Part shown: positions 10,961-24,049 of the stretch, one piece after another
Layout of the letters: each line of letters starts with the position of its first letter
Position numbering within the stretch: position 1 is the stretch's first letter
Source of the DNA: Chrysoperla carnea
Lineage: Eukaryota > Arthropoda > Insecta > Neuroptera > Chrysopidae
Direction: 5' to 3'
Length of the DNA stretch: 64,000 nucleotides
Assembly (NCBI RefSeq): GCF_905475395.1
Contig: NC_058342.1
Location: 28,988,640-29,052,639, forward strand
Notes under the pieces: generated by a model
Databases searched by the model: none
Told to the model about the DNA's origin: nothing
The model's input: the letters and a program-made list of their open reading frames with translations, nothing else
Program-made: the position numbers and the translations under genes

Positions 10961-13499
10961 CGTTTCACCTAGTTACATGGCGTATCAGTCACCGTACCTA
11001 ACAGCTGCAGCAGCTCCAGCACCCGGAGGATTAATGCCGCTACCGCCAACAACAGCATCACAATTGAGTCATGCAGCCGCTGTAGCTGCCGCCACAACAC
11101 AGTTCTACGAGTACCAGAGTGCAGCCGCGGCAGCGGCCGCTGCTGCATCGTATCCAGCACAATATGCCAACGGATTTGAAGCTTATCCATATGCAACGGC
11201 TGCAGGTAAATTTATTTCCCTTTTTTGCAAGTAACACAACTAATTGTTTAAATATTCTGTATATATTAAAATAGAATGAAAAATTTAAGAAACAGTAGTT
11301 TGCTCTTAAAGCTATATTCACATGACAGGCGTTGATGTAGGGTTGCCACCTCAAAGTTCCAGGTAGTCGATAGATAGAGAAATTAGTACAATTATATCAC
11401 TGAATCGAATTTTCGGTGTTTCGATGTCATAAAATCATCGAATTAGCCCATTTCCGTATATATCCAGTAATACTTTCTCCAAAACAGTAAAAGAGAGTTG
11501 AAAATTTTGTAGATAGCTTCAACTAATGAGTCTTGTGAAAGATTTTCAAAAAGCAATAAAAATAGTTTTCTAGAAAATACTCAAAGTTTTCAAAACCTAG
11601 AACAAATGAAGGCTGGAAGACCGCCATGGTTGTTTTTTAAACTTCTCTATTTTTTTATTTTAACAATGCGAACACTGATATTCAACATTGTCTATACAGG
11701 GTATTTTAACAATTAACTCAGTCAGTTGTTTAATGTCACTCAGTTCATTGTTTTAAAGTACATTTAACAATTATCGCTAAAATTAAAAAAAAAGTTGTGA
11801 AAGATTTTGATTTTCATGTTACATTTATGTAGAATTTAAAAAAAAAAAAAAAAAAAAAAAACTTTGAACTAAATTCGTAATACTGTAATACGCTTATAAT
11901 ATTTATACATTTTTAAATGTATTGAGCTTATTAAAAAAAAAAATCCCAGCTAATGTACATATATGTCGCAAATGGATTGCCAAACCAGTTATTTTACAAA
12001 ACATCAGGTTTTATGGGTAATAAACCAGTCACCTGGTAATCAAAATGGCTGAAAATACTTTTCTACAGAATATTTTTGTGCGCAGATCACGCATTTTTTG
12101 GCCATTTTGCTCCCACAGGTGAGGAAAAAAAGATATGACCATTTTTTAAACGCGAAATTTGAATTTAACATAGAAATTTCGGTTTTCTTGAGTCTAGCTT
12201 TGAATAGAGGGGTCAGATCACAAAAATTTTCAGACAAAAGTTGTAGCTAGAGCACAATTTTCCGCCAACTAAAGGTCATGGAGCTCAGATATACTCATTT
12301 TTATCATTTTTTAATGATTTTTTTCGAGTAGGAGGTTCACTCCAAAAATAAAAAAAGTCGGTAAAGATAGTGGTTTTTATGTTGTTACACCTCGTTTTTG
12401 GTTTTTTTGAATAGCACTACTTCTGGCGCCAAAATCAACCATTTCCGAAAAATCGTAAAATTAAGTTTTAAGGCCAAAAATGAATTTATTTTTAAAAAAA
12501 ATTGCATAACGAAACTGTTTTGTAAAACTAACGATTATGTAAAACAGCTGATTCGGCAATCCATCTGTGCCATACATATCGGATGTGTTTTCCATATTAC
12601 ATAAAAACTATGAAAAGCTTTGAACTTAATTTATAATACCCATAAAGTATTTTTTATATCTATTGAGTGTATGCACAAAAAGCTTTAAAAAGCTTACCAT
12701 TAACACTACATTAAACAAAACAAAAAAAACGAAAAACTTTTAGTTTCGCAAAAAATACACAATATTGTCAGGCCCGTAGCTTTGTTATTTTTTATCCTTT
12801 TCGACTCTACCATAGCAGATTGGGACAATCAAAATATCGATCGGCTGGAAATTTTATGCTGAACAACATTTCAAAAATTTGTTCATCCTCTAGATCAAAA
12901 GTTATATGGTGCCTTTTGCCCAGGGAATGGTAATCATCCCTTCTAGAAGGTGGAAAAATATATGTTGAAAATGGCAATGGTAATCGATAGAGCGATGAAA
13001 TCAAAAAGTGTCATTTAAGTATGCATATTTCGGAAAGTCAATGCTTTTCGAATTATTGGCGATTGCAATTCGGAGTATTTAACGTTAAATAACTGAAAAA
13101 TTTGACCTTTTTTGAAAAAAAAAAAAAGTATATCGTATACTTTTTAAAGTACTATGAAAAACCTAGAAAATGAAAAAAGGTTTCATGTCATTCATCATGG
13201 CACGAAACCCAAATTTTTAATTCCAAATTTTCATCAAAATCGGGGCTTTATTTCAAAGTTTAGAGATTTCGTCTAAATAATTATAATATTTATGAATAAT
13301 TAAACCAAAACACAATTAAATTTTAAAAAATATTTCTTAAAATGTTTTAGGTGCTGCTAGCTACATGACACCATACACATATGCGGCATTACCACAGACA
13401 GCTGCTGGTTTACCGACTGCAACAGCAAGTGCGTTCCCTACACTACCTTATCAAACGGCTGCCCAAGCAGCGACGCTCCAGGAGGCAAGAATGCAATGA
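10961..13499 (+). CDS. RBM24/RBM38-like RNA-binding protein, last two coding exons (partial)
   Basis: Two exons are supported: 10961-11205, after acceptor CATTCTATAG and ending at donor CAG|GTAAAT, and 13351-13499, after acceptor TGTTTTAG and ending in TGA. The split codon G|GT joins in phase. The encoded 131 residues are Ala/Tyr/Pro-rich, with SPSYMAYQSPYL, a run of nine alanines around residues 47-59, YPYATAAGAASYMTPYTY, and the C-terminus ATLQEARMQ. Vertebrate RBM24/RBM38 proteins end in a similar Ala/Tyr-rich tail closed by QLQTDRMQ, and this basic-Met-Gln end is the main evidence for the call. In that family an N-terminal RRM binds U/G-rich RNA to control splicing and mRNA stability. The RRM exon must lie left of the window; I found none within it. 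The second intron (11206-13350) carries the repeat at 12024-12290. Confidence 0.75.
12024..12290 (+). repeat. Dispersed repeat copy 2 (partner 6526-6800)
   Basis: This is the same-orientation relative of 6526-6800, starting CAGTCACCTGGTA. It lies in the last intron of the RBM24-like gene. The 65-codon minus ORF here is a by-product of the repeat and is not kept open in the partner copy. Confidence 0.75.
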
Positions 13500-16400
13500 A
13501 CATACTAAAAACTAAACACATATTATTTAACAAAAAAAAAATAGAATGATATAGTTTCATAAAGATACCACACAGGGTCACCACCATCCAACGACGTAAA
13601 CTTACAACATGTGTCTACAACAAAATATTTTTTTTAAATAACAAAAAAATCATTCTTAAACTAAGTCGCCGCTAGTCTTGCTATCTTTTCCGCACTTAGA
13701 GCTCAATTTCTTATGTAATTTAAACAAATTTTGTTAAACTATTGAATAGGTTTATTTTATTTTTTTTTTTTAGAAATTACTTAATAATTTTGTACTTAAA
13801 TTTTATTCATACGGATTTATAGATTTTTAAGGTAATTAATTTTTATCTATTTCTGCCCCCGTGACGATTTGTTTTTGATAATGGATTCTAAATAGGATTC
13901 TAAGTTAATCGTTTTTAATATAAATTTCAGCGGGAATTTAATCCACAACCTCAAGCAACATGGAAATCATTTCTTTTATCTACACTATCTTTATGCCTCA
14001 TATTTTACTTCAATCTTCGCTCATAAGGTTTTGCCAGGTATTAAATCATAGACTAACATTAAATATAGACTGTCAATACTATTATTAAGAAAGCTCACGT
14101 AATTAATCCGCGTGTTATGCGGCTAATATTCATCAAGATATTTTTTTTTAATTTCGATTTTAAGAAATTATATTAGCGGTCTATATTTATTTGATACGTC
14201 TGTGGTCCTAACAAAAATACCTACAAGACAGTATTGAGCATGTTCATTTAAACGGAAAGAACATAAAAGACGCTCATTTGAGTGAAATTACTTTCGATTT
14301 TTTGCGATAGTAAATAAATTTTATGTTTTTTACGATTTCGAAGACAGAAAACCATTTTTTAATTTCAATTTCAAGGTTAAGTTAGGTTAAGTTGTCGAGA
14401 GTTGTAAACATGGTTAGACAATAACTACTGCATGAGACATTTGGGTCGCCAAAAAATCGTCAACCAAAAAAGAATCGAATTCTAAATCAGAATCCATTTT
14501 CAAGACTTGTCGCACACGAAATGATAAAATCCCCTTTTTAAATATTTACTATCCCCCCGAATCTTTCTAATTTTGAATAATTTTTCTTTTTTGTCAAATC
14601 GTAATTTGTTAAACTAGTTCCTAATTTTTGTATTAATCGAAGAAGAGAAAAAATGATAAGAAAGTAGTTTGAAATTTTTATAAATCCAATACTTCATACT
14701 TCAACGGATTATGCGCAATTTTATTGTTTGCGTTTGCGCAATTATATTTTGTATAAACACAGTGACAACGAATCTTATAAAATGTTGAAGATGAAAATTG
14801 TTTTTCATTAATTTTGTTTTGGAAAATGAAATAATTTGTATGGAAGTTTTTGCGACTATTCATTGTATAGGTGTTTTTAAATTACAAGGGTTTCAAAAGT
14901 CATTCGGCAATTTAAAACTAAAATACGTCAAATAGATTGCAGATTATAGAACTACAAAGTTGGGACTGAATGAGTGTCCAAAAAGTTTTACACCACAAGT
15001 CGAAGATTTGACCTTCGTATAAACTTGGCCTTAAGTAAAGAAATTCAAAAATAGTGAAACGTTCCAGAGATTTGCACATCGTCTTCTGGAGATAGAACTT
15101 TTAGGAAGTCTTCCACTTGAATACGGGATTAAATACTATCGTAAGGAGATCGAAAGTTTTCAATTTTCAATATCCAAAACATTTGCTTGACTTGGTAGTT
15201 TCTTAATTTTTCTTATGGTATTGTCTCAAAGAACCCAGAACGATGTCCAGAATTCAAACGCTTCAACTAAGTTAGAATAATCGAAAACAAGAAAAAAGGC
15301 GGCTTTTTGCTTTTTAAATTATCCAGTGACTTTTGAAGCACCCTTCTGTATATGTGACAAAATTTAGAGATTGATTCCTTGAGTATTTTCATGACAATTT
15401 TCTCCTTTGACAAAAGTCCGCACAATCTGCCATGACTCTTCAGTCGAGTGAAACGATTGTGGGAAATTTTAAACCGTTTTGGAACAAACAGTACGGCAAA
15501 AGCGCAAGAATTAAAAGCAACTAATATATATGGACTTTGTCTCATTCTGGCTGTGGATAAACAGTTGATTGCCATGGAATCCTTAGATTTTTGTTGGTTA
15601 TTTTACACCCCGGGATTTGGATGCCATTTCCTAACGTACAATCCAAGATAAGCTGCCTGACATCGATTTCGTTACCGAAAAGAGATTCCGTATTGTATAG
15701 GAGTCTTTTTTTTATTAAAAATTATCATCTCAAGTAAATAAATTGATCTATCTTTGTCAAATAAGTTCGATTACACGAACAGGAAGTATTATGATTCCAA
15801 AATCCGTTTCAAAGTAGCCGTTTTACTTTACTAAGTTCAAATTTTATCAAGAAGAAAGCATAACGAGAGGAGTTTGTATTTTAATGAATTTAATTTCTAT
15901 GGAAATCAAATTAAAGAAGTTATTCATCAAGAAAATATTTCGAAGAATCATTCTCTATAAAAATGTTTTTCATATATTTTAGAAACTCTCCCCCCTGTTA
16001 TTTTAATTCATGGGTATATAATTAATTAATTATTCCCTAGTCATTAATGATACTTAAATTATTTACTTAAGTTTATATATTTAATTATAATAAATTAATC
16101 TTAATTAATTAATGCCTTATTAGTTACAAATTTTTAATTTAAAAAAATATTCTTATTGTATAAAGTTTTTTTAAATAAAAAATCATGCACGAATCTCATA
16201 AAAAAATTTGTATGCATGATCCAAACAAAATAAATTTTTAGATAAATTGGAAAATTTGTTTAAATATATCCAAGAAAAGTAGCCATAAATTTGCAATTGT
16301 TCCAACTCAAAAAAAATTCTCTTAAATCAAGGTAAATTGTAATCCGATAATATTTACGAAAGTTCTCGGATGAATTAAAACATTAATTACCTTTAACGTA

Positions 16401-16630
16401 ACCTCAAAATAAATTTATAACAAAAATTAAAGAGAATAATTTAAAAATCATAATATAGTTCAAATAATAAAACATAGATGGACCTACGATTAGCTTGAGT
16501 ATCTGACAACGCTGTATCAACTACAGGACTTTGGCCGCGTAATAGGCATGGCGTCGTATTTTTAAGGTCGTATATAAAATTAAATATTTCATTTAGAGAT
16601 AAAATAATAGAAATGGAATTTGTTTTAATA
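13500..16630. other. Probable 3' UTR of the RBM24-like gene, then gene-free sequence
   Basis: Sequence just after the TGA at 13499 is A/T-rich and may be 3' UTR; several AATAAA-like hexamers exist but none is decisive. The ORFs at 15267-15651 lie in both orientations of the same stretch and match no known protein. The region 16000-16500 is very A/T-rich. Confidence 0.4.
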
Positions 16631-16633
16631 AAT

Positions 16634-16930
16634 ATTAGAATATTTGACTAAAAATGGCGTATTAAGCACCGTAATGTTCACCAGTATGTTGGCCAGTGCT
16701 GATAACGTCATAAACCGACCGTGCTTGTGATTCGGAAATTCGAGTAAGTCTTTTTCAGACGCCACAAACACGCGGTGAACACATGTACACTGTCATTCCG
16801 GTTTTACCATTACAATATGGCGTCGATTTCTGACATCATGAGCACTGGCCAGTTTACTGGTGAATATTACGGAACACTACCTATATTGAGCCTGGAATAG
16901 TTGCCATGTTTAGTCAAAATATTAGAAAGA
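16634..16930. repeat. Foldback MITE-like element
   Basis: Outer arms TTTGACTAAAAATGGC (about 16644) and GCCATGTTTAGTCAAA (about 16903) are inverted, and a second inner pair (TTCACCAGTATGTTGGCCAG with CTGGCCAGTTTACTGGTGAA) is also inverted. The whole unit can therefore fold. The flanks share AATATTAGAA on both sides, so a target duplication of about 6-10 bases is likely, but its exact edge is blurred by the TIR sequence. Confidence 0.75.
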
Positions 16931-17556
16931 GATGCAAAACGTTTACTCAGATATGACTTTCTCGTGGCCCAGGCACTGATCACAGCTTCTCTTACAATCA
17001 ATCGTTAATCATCTAAATGAAGTATTGATTTCTTAGATTCATTTTCAATAGATTTTATAATTATAAATTTTTAATTTCTGGCTATTTTTCTTAAGAATAT
17101 TCAATTGAAAAGTAATTTTTAAAATAATAACAAAAAAAAAACTTGTAGTATTTTAGTCATCAAATTTTCTTTCTAGATTAAAAGAAAAACAATTCATATT
17201 TATAAACAACAAAAAAAAACAAACTTATTTATATTTAATAATTATATAATAAAATTAACGAGGGAATAAAATTTCCACCGGAAAAATTAATTTTCCCTCA
17301 TAATATATTCTAGTTATAAACGCATAAAAAAATTATATTTAAAAAATAAATAAAAACGGTTTGGTTGGTCAATCCGACGCAGATATCTATAAGTAGCGTT
17401 TTTTTTTATTTATTAACGATTTTATAATCACCTAGCTAATTATTCCTGGCATACTTTATACAATTTTATTTCCAGTGAATAATATAAAAGGGCGTCAAAG
17501 ATTTTAAATCCAAGCTCCATCTCCCGTTCTTGAACTTTAAGGCTAAAGAATTTTGA

Positions 17557-18106
17557 ATGTGCCATGATTTTGTTCTGGAATATCCTGTATTTAGGATGCG
17601 GCAAGTAAGAGCATTCCGGTTTACGAAATTGACGAAATATTTGTTAATTGAACGATTTCGCAATCGAATCAATTGCACGCGTGCTATTGATGGGACACGA
17701 CACAAGATTTTGTGCACACCATCGACCTCAAAGTTGCCATTTTGAAATAAATCACAAATCCGTGAGTCAAAAAAGGCAAACCAAAACAAAAGGAATTTAT
17801 TGCAAGGAATTAAATGTCATTGCTCGGCATAGTAAACCTTTTCAAGAAGGAGAGTTTTTGAAGGAAACCTTGTTAACATGCACACTTTTTGATGATTTCA
17901 ATAATAAAGATAAGCTAATTCAGTGCATCAAAGAAATAAAAGAAAGAATCTTAGAACTGACCGGAAATGTAACAGATCAACAAAAAATTGACATTAACTC
18001 CGCTTCTTTTATATCTTCATGTCTTGACACAAACATTGACGTCACTAAATCTGAACGTTTAGCTGTTTTTACTCGATATTGCGTAGGAAATTGCCAATTC
18101 CAATAA
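17557..18106 (+). pseudogene. Broken hAT-like transposase fragment (GTF2IRD2/ZBED-type)
   Basis: The clear part is 17760-18106. It encodes IARHSKPFQEGEFLKETLL, then a middle segment, then INSASFISSCLDTNIDVTKSERLAVFTRYC. Domesticated and active hAT transposases of the GTF2IRD2/ZBED group have matching blocks (an 'aKhsKPFteGEFik' block, and a block ending 'aLDEStDvt..aqLaiFiRy'). The DES of the second block, which carries a catalytic Asp in hATs, is partly replaced (LDTNID), and the spacing between blocks is shorter than usual, so there are deletions. The 17557-17760 part is probably the same element out of frame. There is no intact terminal structure. Confidence 0.7.
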
Positions 18107-18109
18107 CCA

Positions 18110-19125
18110 CGAAGTCAAAATTATTTGATAGGACTCTTATCTGACCTAGATCTTGCGATGAAACACTTTTTGACGGTTTCTTTGGAGATGCTCTGGAGGA
18201 TAAAATATTAATATCTTAATAAATCTTAAGTCTTAGGAACTATGAATAACTCTGAATTTTATACGTTTTTGGACTGTCTGAATAACTCTGAATTAGACGG
18301 TCCAAAAACGTCAAGAAATTTCCAGAAAAGTTTTTCAGAGTTTCTAAGACTTTTTCAGAGTTTTTAAGACTTATTCTTTCTTCAAATATTTTTTTCCACC
18401 AGGGTATCAGAAGGCAAAGGTTTGAGCTCAACGAGCCTCAATCTGTAAATGATCTGAAACTAAATATCATTGACGCCATTCAAGAGAAAAATGGGTCGAA
18501 ATTTTCATCGATGGAATAACATCGAAAATGGAATACCTTATATAATATCTATGACACAAGAAAACGGGAGGGATTTTTCTGCAGATCTACACTTTTCTCC
18601 ATGACCACCTACTGCCACCCTTCTTCGAGATACCTTCTTTAACTCGTCTAATTAATTATTCTGCCTCACATATCAACAACAAATTTTTCAACGGTTGGAA
18701 TAATTCGATATTCTGGCGACGGATATCTAACCAAACCGTTTAAAAAAAACAGTGATTTCATATTACTGAGTGTGGTCTGAACATATATACGCATGCGTAA
18801 ATATTTATTGAAAAACATATTTTTATAGGTATTTAAAAATAATGATTAAAAAAAAACATAATATGGGATCAAATATGAGAATTATTTTTTAAAAACAAAA
18901 TTTGGTAATTTTTTGAATCCATCCATATATGGAACGAAAAATAATTGTTCCTTTAGGCCTAAAAATTATTAATATGTGCCTTCGATTAGAATTTGTACAA
19001 TTTTATGAGAACCAACAGGGTTGCCAGAACATATTTTTGAAAATATATGTTTCATATATCAAGTAATCAAATATTAATTATTAAAATTAAAATTCATGTT
19101 TTAAGGTAATTCGATCGTCAAATCT
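18110..19125. other. No gene seen; one strong hairpin
   Basis: Near 18262-18316 the sequence ACGTTTTTGGACTGTCT is followed, after a short spacer, by its near-exact inverse AGACGGTCCAAAAACGT, giving a 17-bp stem. A frame around 18403-18520 reads like a weak transposase C-terminus but is too short to call. Confidence 0.4.
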
Positions 19126-19129
19126 TATT

Positions 19130-19400
19130 TAAGAATGAAGAGTGTCAAATAACTTGCTAGAGCTCAGTTGAGAAGGATGGAGGGACTTTTGAAAGGACAC
19201 TGTCGATTGAACTACTACCACCTTCATAATATGGGGGGTCTCTGATGATCCCACTTGTAAGGCCAGTATGAAGGACGATGAAACCTCCATACGTGCTATT
19301 TGTACCTGCAGAAACCTGGAGGACGTCAGGTTTAGAATGTTTAAGTCCGAAAACTTGGACTCTTCTCAAGAAAATCACAGAAGAACTCTTGGTGTAGGTG
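19130..19400 (+). mobile_element. Decayed non-LTR retrotransposon fragment
   Basis: On the plus strand this reads RAQLRRMEGLLKGHCRLNYY, then HNMGGLSDDPTC, then CRNLEDVRFRMFKSENLD. It is the segment after the RNase H domain of an I/Jockey-like element, where families usually have 'GHc.l..hl..mG...sp.C..C...et..H.lceCp.L...R'. The Cys/His knuckle is broken. The phrase CRNL...RFRMF also occurs on the minus strand near 36330, so both come from one family. Confidence 0.65.
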
Positions 19401-21417
19401 CTAGGGACCGACTTACGGTACCCTTCATATGCTTTTTTTTATAAGGGCATCAAATTACAGAAATACTTTATTCTTTTCGACTATTTAAAAATCAGCTGTA
19501 TTTGATTTCATGCTTATACACTTATCACGGAAAAACTGCTGAAGATACCGTGATTAAGATAGCGTGATCAATAACTCGTTTCTTGTCAATTGAGATGAAA
19601 AATATCTATCTCATAAAACCTACATACTTGATATTTAGCCATTTCGCCCCCGGTCATTTCCCTCCTGGTTGTTCCTTCTGAAACAGTCATGTCCCTTATG
19701 GATTCGAGCATGCCTCTAATGAGATCGAGCTAGCACGAATCTCCGAGTTTTTTGGCTCTTGCGTTAACTCTGTGTTGGTCATTAGCATTCTACGGGTTCT
19801 TTTGATGTTTTCGAGGAGTAATAAAATGAGAACTAAGTACAAAATGACTGGGGATGAAATTTCGAGGACGAAATGAAACCACAAATGGCAGAGACACAGA
19901 ATAGAGATATTTTACAAAAATTATGCGTGATGGCGTCCGAATTATCTTAAAATATTGTTAAATCATATTTAAAAACTGTTAAAAAGGACCCAAAAAAAAT
20001 ATATAGTTTATATAAACATATATGAATTATGTGTAGTGGATATCAAAATATTTCCCTTGAACACCCTTCCCTAAACCGAAGAAATAAAATATAAAGGTTT
20101 ATTTTCAAGTCTTATTTTAAGATATATCCCAAAAAGATGCTTAATTTGAATTCGAATTAAAAAAAAATCCAAATATTCGGAGTTACGATCGATCTAGAAA
20201 ACCTGCAAATATCAGGGAAATTTGAAATTCTAGAAAAGCCAGGAAATTTTAATATTGGGCAAGAAATATGATTTTAAAAAATTCCTTAGAATTGAGTTCT
20301 GAAAACCTGGTTCTTCATCGATATCTCAGAAAGTATATATCTTAACTATTCAGACTGTTATAAAAATCTCACGCTATTGCGCAAGCACCAAGAGTAAAAT
20401 TTCATAATTGCCTAAGCGCGAAGATCGAATTTTCAAAATTTCTAAATTCGGACCTGACAACTTCGGCATTGAAAACACAGTGTATCTTAATATCTATTTA
20501 TAATTTCTAATATGACGGTTGCCGAAGTATAACGAAGCCATTCGAACTACGTTTTGTTTACCGACTTAACTGAAGTGATGAGAAAAACAGAATTAGACGC
20601 AAATAAAAATTTCTGTATTTTTCGAACTATGATAACAAAATCAGACAGAGACTTCTTGCTATAATCGTGGCACAGTATGAAAATTTCATAAGAACAGTTA
20701 GACCGTTAATCGTCTCTCCAGGACAATCTAGTTAACAAAAATTATGGACAAGGTGTTCGAGGAAAATATTACGAAAAATGTAGATAGAAAATGTAATCAA
20801 GTAACAAAACGTGTACAATCAAAAAAAAAAAATCCCATATATAAAAAAGTTAAATGAGAAGTAGTTACCACACTTTGGTCACCATAGAATATTATTTTTT
20901 GGATGACCAAAACAAAAAAGAATTATAAAAAAACAACTATAAATTATAATAATTTATTTTCTATTATTTAATTATATCATATTATATAATAATATTAATA
21001 TATATATTTTAATTAAGTTAAAACAAACAAACAAACAAAAAACTGTTAATTACTTGAATAGATAAATTTATAATAATTAAGAACAAAAAATATTTTATAT
21101 AATTATTTTATAGAAAAAGCATTATTTTTAGGAAGTGGAAGAGACCAACAAGTGGGATATCGTGAGTAAGATAATTTTATAGTACCGTGATGATACTTGC
21201 CTTTTAATACCAGCACAAGGTTGAAATAAAACTTAGTAAAAAATATGGAAGATAAAGAGGATCATTTTAGTTCATCAAAAAGTTTCCGTCGACAAATAAC
21301 GATGGCGCTGCTATGGAAAAAGTGTCAATTTTAAAAGAAGTGCTTAAAGTAATAAGAGTAGGATAGAGAAGTAAACAAGTTATTAGAGAAGGATAGAGAA
21401 TTTCAATTAAACATCCT
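19401..21417. other. Gene-free A/T-rich stretch
   Basis: I see no supportable gene. The region 20900-21110 is extremely A/T-rich. Short ORFs here have no protein-like composition. Confidence 0.4.
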
Positions 21418-21425
21418 TTTGCTAC

Positions 21426-21663
21426 CATAGACATGTAAGAATAGACCACGCTAGTAACGGACGAGCGTGTAAGTGGGATTCCAGGCTCGATAAAAAGAGA
21501 TCGATGCTCTGACGTACGTTTTTTTACAGGAGGCACTTGTCCAAGACTGTTAATGCGCAAATGTAACTAATCAGAAACAAAACGTATGTCAGAGCATCGT
21601 TCTCATTTTATCGAGTCTGGGCAGACCACGCCCACTTCTTCAGTCTATTCTTATATGTCTATG
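21426..21663 (+). mobile_element. hAT-type MITE copy 1 with 8-bp target duplication
   Basis: The ends are inverted: CATAGACATGTAAGAATAGA at the left and TCTATTCTTATATGTCTATG at the right, with one mismatch. The flanks are the exact 8-base duplication TTTGCTAC (21418-21425 and 21664-21671). Internally a second inverted pair around ATGCTCTGACGTACGTTT / AAACGTATGTCAGAGCAT makes the element fold almost end to end. It is the same family as 32034-32311 and in the opposite orientation. There is no coding capacity. Confidence 0.92.
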
Positions 21664-21671
21664 TTTGCTAC

Positions 21672-23030
21672 ACAAACGCCGTTTTGGTCAACTCTAGAAT
21701 TGTCTAGAATTTAATGCTTTCAGCTGGATACTTTCTTACTCCTTGAACTATTTAGATCTAATTTTAACTCCGAAAGATTGTCAAAGAGTGCCTTGACCTA
21801 AGTGTGTCAGGCTCAAGAGCTTTAAGCAATCCCGCTTAAAGTGCCAGCTCCTATAGTAATCCGGCGGTTAACAGCAAATTATAAATGAAAAACCCATCAA
21901 AATAGCGCTAGCGTAGCTAGCGCTATGTGTTTGATGTGAACTTATCTATCCTTCTCTAACAACAATTGTTTAGATCTTTATCTCACTCTTATTACTTTGA
22001 GTTTGATGTCAATTTCTCTCTTTAGAATCTTTATCTTACTCTTATTACTTTCTTTTAAAACTTGAACTTTGCTATAGCAGCGCTATTTTTATGTACAGAG
22101 ATGGTTCTCCTTATCTCTATCTTCCATATTTGAAGCTTTCTTCATTGTTTCTTTCATAATACATACAATGTACAGAACATATCATAAAAACAGGATGAGC
22201 AAATGAAGAGAAGAGGGAAGTATGCAGCTATGACTCACTTTGTTAGAAATTTATAAAGAATAATCTGTTTTAATCACCATTCCACTTAACGGACTCGAAC
22301 CACTTTTCCCCAATAATAATTTCCTTTTTTTTCTTTTAACAAATCGATTTTTCTTAATTTTAACATCGAATTTTTTAGAAGTATGTTATATAAGAATAAA
22401 ATCGATTAAGACTGTATTTATTAAAATTTGTTACAAACAAAAAACAGAAGCTTTTTTTGCTGTAACCAATATTTTATTATTTTTTTTTTAGTACAAAAAA
22501 ATTATATAATTTTGAAGGAAGAAACGATAGGATTTTCCTAAACTGAGTTGATATCAATTTTTATGAATTTTAAAGGTCAGCTTATTTTGGGAAATCTTTA
22601 GTTTTTTTTAGAAAATCGAGTTTACTTTAATTAATTTTTTTTTTTAAATAATTGTTGACTTAGTTAATTTATAAACATTAATCTTAAAAATTTGTTGTTA
22701 ATAAACGAGGTTATAATTATTTTTTGCTCGAAATAAAATAATCGAACCCCACTTTTTGGATAATTTTTAATCCATTTTTTATACGGTTGCTCCGATTTCG
22801 ATAATCGATAATTTTGTAAGGATTGTAGGTAATTAAACTTTGAATAAAAAAAATCATCACACGAAATTCGAGAAATGACTTTTTTCATGAAAGCTTTCTA
22901 TCGGAATTTAATTCTCTACAATGCTTACAAGATTTTCTACCAAAATTGGCGCCGCCATTGAATTAAATTTTGATATTTCTAGTCTTGAATCGAATTAGTT
23001 TTAGTTTTACATTAAATATTGTTGTATTTA
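21672..23030. other. No gene seen; short perfect palindrome
   Basis: At about 21902-21925 the sequence TAGCGCTAGC-GTA-GCTAGCGCTA is a perfect short hairpin. Otherwise this is A/T-rich sequence with homopolymers and no supportable gene. Confidence 0.45.
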
Positions 23031-23039
23031 AATGAAATA

Positions 23040-23480
23040 TAGAAACATTTCGGTAAATTTGATCCGAAAAATTCAAAAATCGGGTTTATTTGACTATTGG
23101 GGGAATAGTTTTTGAGAAAAACGATACCTTGGATCAATTTTTGAAGTTATCTCGAAAACTATCCGTCTAAGCGTTAAATGAACCCGATTTTTGAATTTTT
23201 TAGGTTAAAATTATCTTATATACTGAGTTTTATCGAAATTGGAAACATTAAAAAATTTTCGATTTTTTGCAATTTTCTTAAGGGGTACCCCTTTGAAAAA
23301 AATCGAAAAATCGAGAAAAAAATTTTTTTTGTAGAATTTAATAAAACTCAGTTTATAAGGTTAGTTTGACCCAAAAAATTCAAAAATCGGATTCATTTGA
23401 CTATTGGGCGAATAGTTTTTGAGAAAAACGATACCCCGGACCCATTTCTTCGATTTTTTGCAATTTTCTTACCCCTTTGA
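23040..23480. repeat. Dispersed repeat family 'AAATTCAAAAATCGG'
   Basis: Phrases such as AAAATTCAAAAATCGG and its complement, TTTGACTATTGG, and GAGAAAAACGATACC occur several times in both orientations here. They recur, diverged, at about 30395-30680 and more weakly at 45245-45480. This is an old A/T-rich interspersed repeat with an inverted internal arrangement. Its class is unknown. Confidence 0.65.
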
Positions 23481-23790
23481 ATAAACCGAAAAATCGAGAA
23501 CAATTTTGTACACAATATTTAATGTAAAACTAAAACAATTAAAATTAATTTTTTATTTTTAACTTAAATATAGAGCATTGTTAATTAAAATCTAAAAAAA
23601 AAAAGCTCAAAATATGATTAATAAACAAATTTCTGTTTATTGATTTTGGTTACCTATTTTCAAAGAAAAGCAATTCCTTCGTTTATGATGTATAAAGAGG
23701 GGAAAAAATATTTACAATTTACTGTACAAAAATGATAATATATAGATATATAGCGTTTGATTCACAATTTTACATAGCGCATCCCACGAG

Positions 23791-24018
23791 TGTGAGAGAG
23801 TACATACATATGTATACATTAAGCAATGTACATAAGAAAGAAATACTATTATAGGTATGCTGTATGTCTGTATCGACTTTAAAGAGTGGGGAATACAATA
23901 ATTATTATTTTTTAACTGAACTGAATTACTATCAGCACATGCAAGAAATCATACCTATTATAGTATCTCTTTCTTATACACATTGCTTAATGTATACATA
24001 TGTATGTACTCTCACACA
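23791..24018. repeat. Foldback element with arms of about 68 bp
   Basis: The left arm 23791-23859 (starting TGTGAGAGAGTACATAC) and right arm 23950-24018 (ending GTATGTACTCTCACACA) are inverted copies with a few differences, around a spacer of about 90 bases. This is a MITE-like structure with no coding sequence. A CA microsatellite at the right edge hides any target duplication. Confidence 0.8.
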
Positions 24019-24049
24019 CACACATGGGTTGTACTCTGCGAAATAGTGT

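Noticed and set aside
15267-15651. Overlapping ORFs of about 100 and 67 codons on opposite strands
   Set aside because: No recognisable motif, no splice context, and neither frame stands out in composition.
18403-18525. Frame GIRRQRFELNEPQSVNDLKL resembling a mariner transposase end
   Set aside because: Only about 35 codons, no neighbouring blocks or terminal repeats; similarity could be chance.
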